Source: Spirodela intermedia (Eukaryota; Streptophyta; Magnoliopsida; Alismatales; Araceae). From it: DNA of 64,000 bases. Positions 43,025 to 54,340 of this stretch are shown in pieces; position 1 is the stretch's first letter, and the number at the start of each line of letters is the position of its first letter. The position numbers and the translations under genes were made by a program. The notes beneath the pieces were generated by a model. It was not told the origin of the DNA and made no database searches. It worked only from the letters and a program-made list of their open reading frames with translations. The stretch spans positions 6,411,878 through 6,475,877 of the forward strand of contig LR746264.1 in NCBI GenBank assembly GCA_902729315.2, written 5' to 3'.

Positions 43025-43761
43025 GTCAATATCTAAATATTCATTAAAGTTAACAGCTTTCTAATTACTTAGGAACTGGAGGTGATCTTTTATTTTTAAA
43101 ATTTTTGGACTGAAAATATATCACGCCGTTTATACTAGACCTTGCTCTTCTTCATACGTAAGCAAGGTTGAGTCGGACGGGGGACAGAGTTCTGAAAACC
43201 CGGCCAAGCAGGGGTTTGTTAGGTATCTATTTTTAAGCGGAAAGAAAAAAATTATGCAAAAATAATTATGGCAAAAAGTGAAAGCTTTGGGAAAGTCGGA
43301 CGCTTCGTAAGGCTTTCACTCCGGCAGGGTACCTTGCGCGTCCCGCGCGGGGAGATCCACCGGTCGAAACCAGCGCCGCCAATCCTCCATCGGAATCGCC
43401 GAAGCATGGCGGCGACAGGCGGCGCCCTGCCGGAGGCGTTTGCCCCGGCCGCCGGTGCTCGGTTGGCCTGCGCGGTGGGATCACCTCGGCCACTGTTGGA
43501 GTCACTCCTGAACTGGTAAACAGTTGGCAGTGGAAGACGACAAGGAGACGGAGGCGCTTGGTGGTCGGCCGGTGGGTCCTTTTCTCTTCCTCCAATCCCG
43601 TCTCTCATCTGACGTCGCTCCACCCACCTTCTCGCTCTCGCTTCGTCCTCTACTTGGAGCAACGCCGGGCTGCGCCCGACTTCCGTTTTCCCCGTGCTTC
43701 TCGGCCGTCTGTTTCCCTGATTGCTTTCTTTCACAGTCGGTTTCCGCTGCTGGAGAGGCTG
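43025..43761 (+). other. Upstream region of the GRDP gene
   Basis: GC content rises sharply from about 43300, marking the start of the gene island. TTTATACTAGACC near 43128 is a possible TATA element but is over 600 bp from the start codon. In-frame codons extend upstream of the chosen start to 43558, giving a possible 68-residue N-terminal extension that lacks family features. Opposite-strand frames here are GC shadows. Confidence 0.45.
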
Positions 43762-46700
43762 ATGTCGGAGGATGATCCGAATATCGGGTTGACGGTTTCC
43801 TCTTTAGATGATTCCGCCTCCCTGCGGAGCTGCCACAATGACGGCAAATGTCGGGATGAGGCGAAGGTCCGTCTTAGCGTCGACCTTATAGCCGCCGCCC
43901 GGTGGCATCTCGCCTTCCTGGCGTCCCTCTCCGATTCCAACTTCCTCCACGACGCCGCCACCATCCTCCAATCGATCCGGCGGTCAGTTAGTAACTCTTT
44001 TCTCCTCCTTTTTCCCCTAATCTCCATCCTATGTTCGGCATGTTTGATTCTGAGGAGCCGCGCGATCAATGGCTGAGTCAGTCGAACCCACTTGCAGTTA
44101 CAGAGAGCTATGGATGCCTCTGATCCACGATCTCTCCAAAAACTCGTCCACAGCTCTGATGATTCTCCCACCCCTCGACGTGCAGTGGGCGTGGCACTGC
44201 CACTGCCTTAGTCCTGCTCGTTACCGGGAATATTGCATTTCCAGATTCGGGCGCCTGGTGGAGCGACCCGCCATTTTCGACGACGGCAACGCGGAGTATG
44301 CCTCCAACCGATGCAGAGGTATCTGGACGGCGCGGTACCCGTCCGAGCCATTCGATCTTGAAATCTCACCCGAGGACGAGGACGAAGATGGCAGCGACCG
44401 CCTTCCCGATGGCCCGAACCCGTCACATGGAAGAGAACTGTTCGTCGCGGTCTCCAAATACCGGGACCTCTACTCCACGTTCTTGGACCCTTTCGTGTCG
44501 GAGACCGTCTACCTCGTCTCCGCCAGGCAGAGGTACAGGAACTTCCTTCACCTGTGCAGGCAATCTTCTGATGATGGACTGCGAATGGTACCCACCTCCG
44601 ACGTGCTCCTCATGTGGCTCACTCATCAGGTGTAAACATCAGACTATCATTTTCTCCTTTCCTTTTTCTCCAGATTCTCCGCATTCTTTTGAATTTCATT
44701 TGATCACAGAGCTTTCCGGTGATCTATGCGAGGGATGTGGAAGGAGTTTTGGGGACGCTGGCGTTAGAATCCAGGGTGGTGGGATTCGGGGAGCTAGCAG
44801 GCGACGGTGAGGTGGAGGAAACGATAAGGATCTGGGAACAGGCATTCGACGAACCATACGAGCGAGCTGGCGCCTGCTTCGATCCCGCCGGTTCGCCATC
44901 GCGGGAATCCTTCTACTGGGACTACAACACGCCTCCGGTCGCCGCCACCGCCGCTGAATCTAACCGGAAATACAGAGCCTTGCAGCCCAGGTCTCTAATG
45001 GAGGTTAGTCTTACTGTTTCCCTCGGTAGAAACTTCATGGTGAAATTTTAGTACTTGTAATCCTGTCGTTTCTCTTTGGAAACCAAATTGGTCCGCAACC
45101 GCGGTTCAGATGGAATTCTCCCTCGTTGACGATCAGAGAGAACCAATCATGCATTAGCTTCCTTGCGTGGGAAATAATCGTCAATTTCGCTGACAAAACC
45201 ATAAAAAATTTCACCGGTTTTTCTCTCTCAAAATCCATCAGAATCTTAATGAAAACAAGCGAAGATATATACAGCCGCATTTGACATTGTTTCTTTTTTG
45301 AACTTTATATGAATAAATTAGGGCATTTTCGTATCTCGAGTTCACTAGCTGGCTAATGCGCTGGGTTTTTAATATGAACCAAAATCTGCTGAAAAAAGCG
45401 GAACATCACCAAAATTGTGCGTCACTGATCTGCTAAAGAAATGTGTAATTAATGTATTCTCTTTCGGACGACGCGAACCTGCATCTGATGTCCTCACTCG
45501 TGACGACAGGTTCGCGTTTTTCTTAAAGGTAGATGGGGAGAAGCAGAGGTCAAAGACATAGGGAAGATGTTCTTCCGCTTAAGAACATTGAGATGTCATA
45601 GAGAGATGAAATTGGAGAGGCCAGTCTCCGGGTCGTCGTCGTCAGCGACCTCCTGGCAAAAAGCCTGGGATCTCTGCTGCGAATTTGGCACCAGGGGTGT
45701 GATCTTAGACCTTCGTCGGCAAGGGAGCGGCTGCTTGGGAAAGAGCAAATCGATCAAATCCCAAGTTTTCATGTGGAACGAGTTGCTGCGAGCGCCCTCT
45801 CTCGCCGTGACCAAACATTTGGGGACTCAAGTGAAAGCCATGGTCTCCGTTACTCCCCCAGTTCAGGCTCCGTACCTTCTGAAGTGCGTCCCCGACAGAG
45901 TCACCGACGACAAGGGTTCGATGATCTCCGATGTGATTCTCAGGATGAACCATTATCATCCTCAGGCGGGTCGCTGGCTGTCACGAACTGTTCTTGACTG
46001 CCATGGGCGAGAATGCTTCGTCATAAGATTCAGGTATTCAATCTTTTCCTGGTGATCTCTGAGGGTTTATGGTTTATAGTTTACGCTCAGATGCCGGACC
46101 AGTTCAATTTCTGTTTTGTTTTCTACAGGGTTGGGGAGGGGTTCTGGAGAAGAGGAGCTGAAACCCCGAGAGCCGTGAAATGGGAAGACAGGATCATTGA
46201 GGTTAGAGAAGGGTCATGGTCCTACGTCGCCAGCTCTGTCGGAACCGCCCCTCGTAAGTTCACCAAGACCTAATCCGATTTGCTGTGAATTAACATTGAG
46301 ACTTCATGGTTTGCCGTGCCATTATTGCCTAAGATGGGTGTTCTCTGCAACTGTAGAGAAGGTTGTGGGCACTGCGGTGCCCAGGGGCCCGGAGGAGAAG
46401 AAGGTGACATGGGCTCTGTCGACGGGAGATCTGCTGAGAATACGATGGCAGAGAGGGTTGGAGTTTGAACTCGAGACGGAGAACTCCATTGAATCGGTAT
46501 CTCCGATGACGAAATGAATCCTTGTTTTTAATTTTTGCTGGGTGGTTGAAATAATCTGGTGGACTTTCCGTCTGCATGCAGATTAGACTCGAGGTGGGGA
46601 GGAAACTGCAGTTCCAGGTGAAGGTAGTCTCCCCGGACGAGGAAACCCACAAACGTGAAGAGGAGGAGTTCATCACTTTCATCAGATTCTCGCCGGAGAG

Positions 46701-47097
46701 CCCGGCGGGGAGGGCGACCGCCCTGTTCAACTGGAGGCTGTTGGCGGTGGAGTTCCTGCCGGAGGAGGACGCGGTGTTCGTCCTCCTCGCATGCATGGCC
46801 ATAGTCAGGACAGTCTCCGAGATGAAGATGGACGACGTGGGCCACCTGCTGGTCCGGCGCAGGGTTAAGGAGGCCATGGCGGGAACCAGAGACTGGGGTT
46901 CTGTGATGCTCCATTCGACCTCCTCTTCTCCGCGCCAGCGGCGGCCCTGGTTCTGGAATCCCAAGGAGGTCTTCGCTTCCGCGGCGATGGATGCGGTCGC
47001 TCAGTCCATCTACAGGTACTCTCCCTCCGACGGCAAGGGGGAGCTGTATAAACAAGGGATCGCGCTATCCAGAGAGGTAGACACGAGGCGACATTGA
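43762..47097 (+). CDS. Glycine-rich domain-containing (GRDP/DUF1399) protein, seven exons
   Basis: Proposed exons: 43762-43982, 44098-44629, 44710-45003, 45510-46033, 46129-46253, 46357-46496 and 46582-47097. All use GT-AG introns and phases agree, giving 783 residues, close to Arabidopsis GRDP1/2 (about 790-820). The start MSEDDPNIG is chosen because the family motif LSVDLIAAARWHLAFL follows closely. The DUF1399 region has SIRRYRELWMPLIHDL (residues about 71-86), VQWAWHCHCLSPARYREYC, KYRDLYSTFLDPFV and DVLLMWLTHQSFPVIYA. Later regions have GRWLSRTVLDCHGRECFVIR and GFWRRGAETP...VKWEDRIIEV. The C-terminus has GRATALFNWRLLAVEFLPEE, RDWGSVML and YSPSDGKGELYKQGI. Known relatives act in stress and hormone responses; the biochemical role is unclear. 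The usual Gly-rich stretch is absent. The exon 4 acceptor (45509) is the least certain. It lies tail to tail with the ERF at 47208. Confidence 0.88.
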
Positions 47098-47207
47098 TGA
47101 CGATGGGGGAAAAACCCTACGCGATAGAACAAAAAAGGTGGAATGCTACATATTTTACAGGGCCTGATTCTGGTCCAGAATGAAACTGAGAGAAACCCGA
47201 GCATGTC

Positions 47208-47867
47208 TCAGAAGAGATTTAGACAGTCGGCGTTGAGGGCATTATCGTATCCCCACAGCTCCAACGTGGAAGTCGTTTCAGCCGAGGTCGGGGGAGTGCC
47301 GGACGACGACGGCGGGGTCGCCGCGCCGCCGTGTCCCGTGCTATACAGGTCCTCGTCGAGGAACTTCATGTACGATTCCAATGCCTGCATGTCGTCCTCC
47401 GGGAGCTGGCCGCTGGGCGGCGCCGCTTGTGGATGCGTCTGGTGGCGCCGCTGGAAGCGAGGCTCCTCGCGGCGATGGGCGGCGGTGCCGTCGTCCTCGT
47501 TACTGTCGGTGAAATTAAGCTTGGCCTTGCTGCCGCGAATGCGCCGGGCCGCCCGGTCGTAGGCGCGGGCGGCCTCCTCTGGCGACTGGTAGGTGCCGAG
47601 CCATACGCGGACCCCCTTTGCGGGGTCCCTTATCTCCGCCGCCCACTTCCCCCACGGGCGGCGGCGGATCCCGCGGTATAGGTTCTTCCGAACTCGCTTC
47701 TTCCGCTCCTCCCCCGGTGGCGTCGGCGCCTCGGAAACCGCCGCCGCCGCCGTCGGCCGGTCCTCGGGGAAGTACTCCAGCGGCCATGGCTCCGTACCGG
47801 TGATGACCCTCTTCCTGCGGATGGAATGTGAAGGGACGAAGTCGGAAACGATCGCGCCTCCACACAT
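47208..47867 (-). CDS. Group VII ethylene response factor (AP2/ERF), intronless
   Basis: A 219-residue transcription factor in one exon. It starts [14 protein letters not shown]. The Met-Cys start of group VII ERFs is known to act as an N-degron: after Met removal the Cys is oxidised when oxygen is present and the protein is degraded, so it builds up in hypoxia. The AP2/ERF DNA-binding domain spans about residues 63-119 ([39 protein letters not shown]), with the Ala and Asp of WAAEIRD typical of GCC-box binders. Basic clusters RRKR (17-20) and ERKKRVRK are likely nuclear signals. The C-terminus [10 protein letters not shown] is an acidic/aromatic activation-type motif. Its tandem neighbour at 49012 has the group VII intron and this copy does not. 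A TATA box lies about 135 bp upstream. Confidence 0.95.
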   Translation of the reverse strand: MCGGAIVSDFVPSHSIRRKRVITGTEPWPLEYFPEDRPTAAAAVSEAPTPPGEERKKRVRKNLYRGIRRRPWGKWAAEIRDPAKGVRVWLGTYQSPEEAARAYDRAARRIRGSKAKLNFTDSNEDDGTAAHRREEPRFQRRHQTHPQAAPPSGQLPEDDMQALESYMKFLDEDLYSTGHGGAATPPSSSGTPPTSAETTSTLELWGYDNALNADCLNLF

Positions 47868-49011
47868 GTCCTCTCCTACGGAGTGGAAACCAGGTAGTGC
47901 AGCTGAGACGCCGGCGAGTAGTGAGACGGGTGAGAAAAGAAGGTTGCTCTAGCGATTGTTAGAGGGAAGGGGCAGATAGATAGGCAGCTGGGGCTGTTCT
48001 AATAATATATAGACAGATAAAGAGAGAGCCAGCGGAGCTTGAAGTGGTTTGAACAGTCAACGGTCCAATGAGGATGACTTTCATCTAGAGGCCACAGAAA
48101 CACTTTAATGACGGCGGTGTCCGAAGCTGCCAATCGCGGTGTGTTGTCTCGTGGCACATGGCTACTCCGCATGCAGGCTTACATGGAGTAATCAATCGGC
48201 GGCCGCGTGGGAAGCTTGGATGGGCTGCGGTGTGTCATCGTGAGATTCAGCATGTATCCGTCGAGATCGGATGCTCTGACAAACCGCGTCGAAATATCAA
48301 CGGGAGCACCTGGTATTGTTGGCCACTGGTTTCATCCTCCCGTCCGCCTATCCCCTCTGGTGAATCCGTTCGAGCTTCCCCCTTCTAGAAGCCATTGGCA
48401 CTGCCGCTTTCAATGGGATCAAGCTGGATCATCGTCAAGCTGCCGATGGAGATTCCCAAGACCCACCCGCCACCCCCCATCTTCTCCTAATAATCGATCC
48501 TCCTAATCCCCGAAAACTCTCCGCAGGCCCCGCAGCTAACACAACAAAAATGTTTAAGAAAAATCTGAGATCAGTGTCAATGTCAATGTCAATCCTGAAG
48601 GATCCCAGGAAGTGTCTCTCTTCGACAGAAGAAATCGGGAAAAATTCGAATCGTTGAATGTTTATGGTCTTGCTTTCTCCGTCTATGCTGAGATTAAGAC
48701 TTTGAGAGCATCTTCCGCCCCGGTTTTTGAACCGTGAATTCCCCGAGTTCACAATTTGTCCTGCGTCGGAGCGGACGCTCTCTCTCTCTCTCTGATCTCA
48801 CAATTTGCAGAGTGGATCCGGTGGCGGAGGAAGTAGCTCTTTCTATCTCTCTCGTTCATCCTCTCGCAAGGTTTGGACCTCCAGAAGAACGTTTCGATGA
48901 AGAATCTACGTGAAAATAGATTTCCTTTGATGCGTATTTATTAGGGAAACTCCATCCAACGTAGTCGAATAGAAGAGGAAAAGATGGGAGAGGGGAGGGG
49001 GGAGGGGGCAC
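47868..49011. other. Intergenic region between the two ERF genes
   Basis: It holds the promoter of the 47.2-kb ERF and the 3' flank of the 49.0-kb ERF. A short CT run (48778-48793) is present. Frames here (for example 48158-48388 and 48435-48752) show no family features. Confidence 0.6.
48000..48013 (-). promoter_or_regulatory. TATA box of the upstream-reading ERF gene
   Basis: On the minus strand CTATATATTATT lies about 135-145 bp before the ATG at 47867, a normal distance for a plant TATA box with a 100-bp leader. Confidence 0.65.
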
Positions 49012-49910
49012 TCAGATGGAGACGGGGAGGCCGTCGTCGAAGCTCCACAACTCCAGAGTGGCCTCCTGCGGATACGATGTAGAGGGCAGACTCAGATTCA
49101 GCTCCGACGAGGCCTGCTGTTCCGCCGCCGCGTCGGCGCCCACGCCTCCCTCCATGTAAGGGATGTCCAGGAACTTCATGTACGCCTCGAAGGCTTGCAG
49201 CTCTTCCGACAGCTTCTTCGCCTCGCTGCCGCCGGTGCCGCCGCTGGGCCCGGGATTCGCACCGCCCTCCGCATCCCTCTCGTGGGCCGACGAGAGAGGG
49301 TTAGAGGTGGCGGTGGCGACGGCGGCGACGGCGGTGGGAGGTGGCGGCGGGGCGGCGAAGGCGAGCGAGGTGAAGTGGGGGCGGCGCGGCTCCTCCCGGA
49401 AGTGGGGGAGTTCCTCGTTGGGAAAATTGACTTTAGCCTTCTTGCCGCGGATGCGACGGGCCTCACGGTCGTAGGCGCGGGCGGCCTCCTCGGCAGTGTT
49501 GAAGGTGCCGAGCCAGACGCGGACTCCCTTCATGGGGTCCCTGATCTCCGCCGCCCACTTCCCCCAGGGACGCTGCCGGATCCCCCTGTACAAGTTCTTC
49601 CTCTCCCTCTTCTTCCCCACTGCGGATGCCATCACAGTAACAACAATCAATAACAACCACCTCAGAAGCGAGGGAGATTAAGAGACAGAGACCGAGAGAG
49701 GAAATCCCCTCTGTACGAACCTCTTCCGCCGACGCGTTCTTCTGCATCGAACGGGACGGGGACGAAGAAGCCGGCGGACGGATCCTGCTGCTGCTGCTGC
49801 TGCTGCTTCTTGGCGAAGCGGGGGTCGGGCCAGAATTCAGCGGCCGCGGCGAACGCGGAGCGGCCATAGCGAGAGGGTATTAAGTCGGAGAGTATAGCAC
49901 CTCCACACAT
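49012..49910 (-). CDS. Group VII ethylene response factor (AP2/ERF), two exons
   Basis: Exon 1 is 49910-49721 and exon 2 is 49619-49012, with a 101-bp intron (donor GTTCGTAC, acceptor CATCCGCAG) splitting a Val codon. The product is 265 residues. It begins [20 protein letters not shown], the group VII oxygen-sensing N-degron, followed by [10 protein letters not shown] and a run of seven Gln. The AP2/ERF domain spans about residues 73-129 ([39 protein letters not shown]), preceded by basic GKKRERK. The C-terminus carries [18 protein letters not shown] and the group VII ending [11 protein letters not shown], an activation motif. Such factors drive fermentation and submergence genes under low oxygen. 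It is a tandem paralogue of the gene at 47208 (about 1.1 kb apart, same strand). Confidence 0.94.
49785..49805 (-). repeat. CAG repeat coding for seven Gln
   Basis: Seven perfect CAG codons (CTG on the + strand) in exon 1 of the ERF gene, a likely length-variable site. Confidence 0.95.
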
Positions 49911-50023
49911 CTTCTGTTATGGATGCTGAAGGATCCTAAGATCAACCAAGGTTTGTTGGGTTGCAGATGGACGAGCAAGAGAGTTGAGTTGCGTGAAAGA
50001 GGACGAGTGAGAGCAGTCCGCCG

Positions 50024-50037
50024 AAGTCAAATAAATA
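50024..50037 (-). promoter_or_regulatory. Probable TATA box of the second ERF gene
   Basis: On the minus strand CCTATTTATTTGAC lies about 115-125 bp before the ATG at 49910 in an otherwise GC-rich region. Confidence 0.5.
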
Positions 50038-50239
50038 GGCGGCCAGGAAGAAGAAGATGAACCTTCTGGCAACAGCTGGGTCCCCTCTTTCTTCTGGTCC
50101 TCTCCTTCGGGGGAGTGGACCTTCGGACGCTCCACCGGGAGAGGTCCCGTCACGAGACGGCGACCTTGCCCCTCTTCACCGGCTCCTCCACTGCAGACGT
50201 CAGTTCCTTGGTGGATACCTCTCCCCTGTCGTACGGTGG

Positions 50240-50580
50240 CACGTGCGAGCTGGAATTAACTCCTTAGGGTAGCGGCCGGAGACGGCGAACGTCCGTATCG
50301 AGGAGGAATACGCACGCCCGGATCTTCCGTCGCTGTTGGACGGCGGCGGCGGCGGCAGCAAATAGTCGCCGTTCCAAGTATAATACAACGTGGGCACCAG
50401 GTAAGCGCCGCTGTTTGACTCGCCGGAGCGGGTGGAGAAGAGATGTAGGTGTGCCACCCTCACTGAGCCGTTGACCCAACCCGTTGTCCGTACAAATTTC
50501 GCAACCTCAGAGTAAACTAGGCGACGGTAAAGAAGGTAACGACGCACGTGAAATTGGAGCAAGTGGGCCCGATTCACGTG
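50240..50580. promoter_or_regulatory. Cluster of three CACGTG G-boxes
   Basis: Perfect CACGTG palindromes lie at 50240-50245, 50545-50550 and 50575-50580, about 330-670 bp upstream of the ERF start. G-boxes bind bZIP and bHLH factors in light, ABA and stress responses. A 133-codon minus-strand frame (50200-50601) covers the same DNA but resembles no known protein. Confidence 0.5.
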
Positions 50581-51100
50581 ACAACGCGTGACTCTTGACA
50601 TTTCATGTCGGGTTAGGATTAGGATGAAGCCGGGGTGCCGTCACCGGCTTCCTACCGTTTAAAGAAGGGATAACGTCTTCATGTCGCATGTCGGCCCACT
50701 TATGCCGGCCCAAGCTCGAAACAAGCGACCAACTTTCCCGAGCAGGCGGAGCAGTCCACGATCACTGGGATTCCAGCGGAGGGCATTCCAGCGCTGGATC
50801 CGATAGGCCAATGGGCCCGAAAGCTGCCCTGCTTCACCCATGGTTTTTGACCCGTCGTTGGTGTATGGGCCCGATAAGGGCCCATTATTATACTCGAGAC
50901 TCCGCCCTGACGCGTCCGTACGAATAGGCCGGAGCTTCCCAGCTTCCCAGCATGGCAGGTGGTCCATTCTTTTGCAGCGGCGAGAAGACAAAGATGACTG
51001 AACTAGATGTAATTTCTATGTGTGTGTGATGGGTACAAGGAACCCAATCGGATCGATAGCCATACCTGATGATACAAAACTCCACTCGACTAGTTCATTT
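50581..51100. other. GC-rich upstream region with site II-like GGGCCC motifs
   Basis: TGGGCC/GGCCCA motifs occur near 50812 and as a closely spaced facing pair at 50864-50883. Such site II motifs mark promoters of growth-related genes, but no gene was recognised next to them. The several short frames here are not convincing. Confidence 0.4.
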
Positions 51101-52350
51101 GGGGGTTTGGGATCGTCAAATTGTAACTCAAAAAACATTTTATCAGTGATCTAGATTTCATGACCTTAATTTCATCACACCCATTGAATGTTTGAGTAAT
51201 TTAGCCGTGGAATGGAATGGCGAGGAGGAGATAAGGCAAGTGCTAATGTTTTAATAATCGACCCAAATTCGTCTGTACGTATTTTCTAGCTATATTAATT
51301 TTGTTAGAAAATATTTATCAGATTTGATGGTTTAGGTCCATTATTTAAGTGATCATTTATATTATTTTATGTGACAAGTTATAATTCATATCTTTTTGTG
51401 TTTTTTTCTTTTCAAATAATTGAGGATGGCAAGGGAAGGGAGGCATCGCTTGGCTGGTTTTAGCCACGATTTCATAATCAGAAAATTCATATCTTAATTT
51501 CTCGGACATCTAGCCTACCAAAGAGTGTAGATCCAATGGCAGTCATTCCAAAGAGTACTTGACGAGGGAAGGGGCAGCGCTCCCAGATAGATGTGGTAGG
51601 GCTTTACTGCCAAGGGAAGTGTCAAAGAAATTGAGCATGGTTCTCTTTCCCCATGAATTGTTGGTGCCCACATTGTAGGCTTGAGTGAAGTACTCTTGCG
51701 TGTTAGAGGTGCCGAGTTACACCTGTGACACCTCTTGCTTCAAGGAACGAGCTTTTGGGAGTGAAACCTCATTACAAACATGAGACCATATAGTGGTCTA
51801 TGCAAGCACACATGAAGCGCACATCATCACAATGCATCACGCATGTGGAAGTGTGCAACAGCATGACACGACACGTGAGCAATGAAGTTCACATAAGGCG
51901 TCTGAACCTTCAAGGATAAAGCAACCCAGGCGACATACATTGTCACATGTGAAGTGCAGCACATAAGTGTGAAGTGCACAAGGCTCATGTGGATATATGT
52001 GCAGCACAGGCAGATGACTCCACCAACATAAGAGATTCAGGGAAATGTCCTAAGAACTTCAGAGGCTGATCGCTTAAGACATCATGGTGACAAGACAACC
52101 TAGGATGATAGCAGCATGATAGCATCATGACATGGTGTAATATACCATGGACGATATATATGACACAAGGTGGCATGAGTATTGTTACATAGTGTATACA
52201 TGAAGTCAGATGGTTTGCATGTTAGGTATGCAGTAAAGATGGTGTGACGTTAGCGGATTGAGTCAGTAACCTCAATAGCATGGCCCACTTTGGAAACTTG
52301 CTTTGTTAAGGTATTCTCTTTGAGAGAATGGCTTAACCACCTAGCCAAAC
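51101..52350. other. Gene-free intergenic sequence
   Basis: GC content drops again. A segment around 51780-52260 is full of loosely repeated CACATG/CATGTG words, perhaps a decayed LTR, but no termini were found. Confidence 0.4.
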
Positions 52351-52356
52351 ATTACT

Positions 52357-52575
52357 ATTATTGTTTGTTTTTTACTTCAATGCATGACAGTCTCATGTAA
52401 TTATATTTCTCATTGTATTTCTCATGTAAAATAGTTTATTATTATTGTTTGTTTTTTACTTCAACGCATGACGCAGTCTCATCTAATTATATTTCTCATT
52501 GTATTTCTCATGTAAAATAGTTTAAATTATTGTTTGTTCTTTACTTCAACGCATGACAAGTTTCTCTCATAGAAA
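52357..52575. repeat. Tandem repeat, unit about 85 bp, 2.5 copies
   Basis: TTGTTTGTT...TACTTCAA.GCATGAC recurs at 52361, 52445 and 52530, with TTATATTTCTCATTGTATTT in the first two units. The third unit is partial. Confidence 0.88.
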
Positions 52576-52929
52576 AATGCAATAGTTTATGATAAATTTT
52601 ATATCACCAAAAGATCCCTTCAATCTACATTAGCAATTTTTTTTTATTCATAAATGATTTTATTTGTAAAAAAACTTTATCTAGACATGAATTTAGGTAT
52701 ATCAATATTAGATTGACAACTTACATGTGAGTAACACAAGAAGCATATGTATGTGTATGTATGTATATATAGATATACATACTCAATACATTTAAACTGT
52801 AAGGTAAATCTGATCTAGTTAGCGAAAGATATATAAATTTTCTAACTATTTGTTGATAAATATATTCAGATTCAATTGTGCGTTCCTCTACATAAATATT
52901 AATTATATGAATATTTTGCTCTATTCAAA

Positions 52930-54340
52930 ATAGTTAGTTGACATCCCAATTATCATGTTTCATTCAAAAGATTTTGATTATATTTTCTTTCATAGATATA
53001 CATCACTTTTTTTGATCTTGCGACTTATATTTCTATTAAGTATTTTGTCTCCTAAGTTTTATTATTAAATTTCTTGGTCAAATTTTATTTTAATATTTTT
53101 ATTTTCTTTTCATTATTGCAAGTGAAGTCCATATGACCAATACTATTAAAATAGAACATCGACCGTTCTTCTTTTTCACAAAGGGAGCATGGTTTGTGTT
53201 ACCTTATTGGTAACCAAAACGAGTCATTGTTTGTTGAAATCAACTGAACTATGTCTTAAGAGATTATTTTAACTCATAAAATAGATATGTATTTCTTTTA
53301 ATATCTACAGCTAGAAGAGAATTTATAAATTCTTTTTCATCATAGTTTCTATTTAAAAAGGTATTTTTAAGATTGAGTTGATTTAAGTTCCTAGTACAAT
53401 ATACCATTAGTGATAATAATACTCTTATTGAATTCAATTTTAGAATGATTACAAATGTCTACTCATAATCTATCATATTAGTTTGAGTGAAACCTTCAAT
53501 AACCAATCAAACTTTGTATCTTATAACTCTACCATTATAGTCTAATTTGATAGTAAAGACTCACTTAAATCCCACTACTCACTTATCAATTGAAAGTAAC
53601 TTAGACTACTCTTTATATTTGATTTATAGATCAAAGTAGGTATAATAATATTGAGTAATATACATCCATTGAAGTGACTAAAGATAGACCCTAAACATCA
53701 GAATATATAAGATCACAAGAAGAAACACACACAGTCTCATAAGGAGGAAAGAGAACACAACATTATTTTTTTAGTTTATAAATTTGATAATCTAGAAAAT
53801 GAATGTCAATCAACTCAAATGTTATAGCCAACATAGTATTTATAATATTAAAAAATGAATGGACAAAGCAAAAGTGACACAAGTAAATCTTTTGTACCTT
53901 TTGTTCCTTCTTTGGGTAGATTGTAATTGTAGCCTATTCCTTTTAGATGGTGGAAAATGTAGAGTTTTTCAGTCACACATTTAATCTTAACCATTTGATT
54001 TATCTTCAAATTTTGAAGTACAGAAAGATTAGGGTAGAAAATCATTGAATAATTTTTTTGTGATTTAAATCTACAGAAAGTAAATTCATATGAAGCAAAG
54101 AGATATGAAGTGACAGATGTAAAGATAAATAGTTTCTTAATTTGATAGAGTTTTACTAGCAAAAATAACTTGGCTTGAATTAACTATAGTTACTTTTTCT
54201 CTATTTGATAAAGGTTGATATGATGAAAGATGAGGAACTATCAATCATATGTTTGAACTTCCCATAGTTAATGACCTAGGCTTCATAAAATGATTGAAAA
54301 GCAACAATTAATGTCACCCTTGAATGAGGTGACTGTGAGA
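52930..54340 (-). pseudogene. Ty1/copia remnant, minus strand
   Basis: In minus order: a protease-adjacent stretch (HMIDSSSSF, NREKVTIVNSS), a pre-integrase segment (IFYPNLSVLQNLKINQMVKI), the integrase start (DLIYSDV.GLS near 53700), then a jump into RT. The RT contains VFTIKLDYNGRVIRYK, EGFTQTNMIDYE, KLNSIRVLLSLMV, KNTFLNRNYDEKEF, YELK.SLKT.FS.FQQTM and FVKKKNGRCSILIV, followed by a destroyed YVDD. The order integrase before RT identifies copia. Most of the integrase core is deleted and stops are common. The 104-codon frame at 53848-54162 is its longest open piece. Confidence 0.8.

Noticed and set aside
43558-43761. Longer GRDP N-terminus starting at 43558
   Set aside because: The extra 68 residues are Ser/Pro/Arg-rich with no family similarity; the start at 43762 fits the usual short N-terminus.
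50200-50601. 133-codon minus-strand frame upstream of the second ERF
   Set aside because: No motif or family; overlaps a G-box cluster and sits where promoter sequence is expected. Transcript data could revive it.
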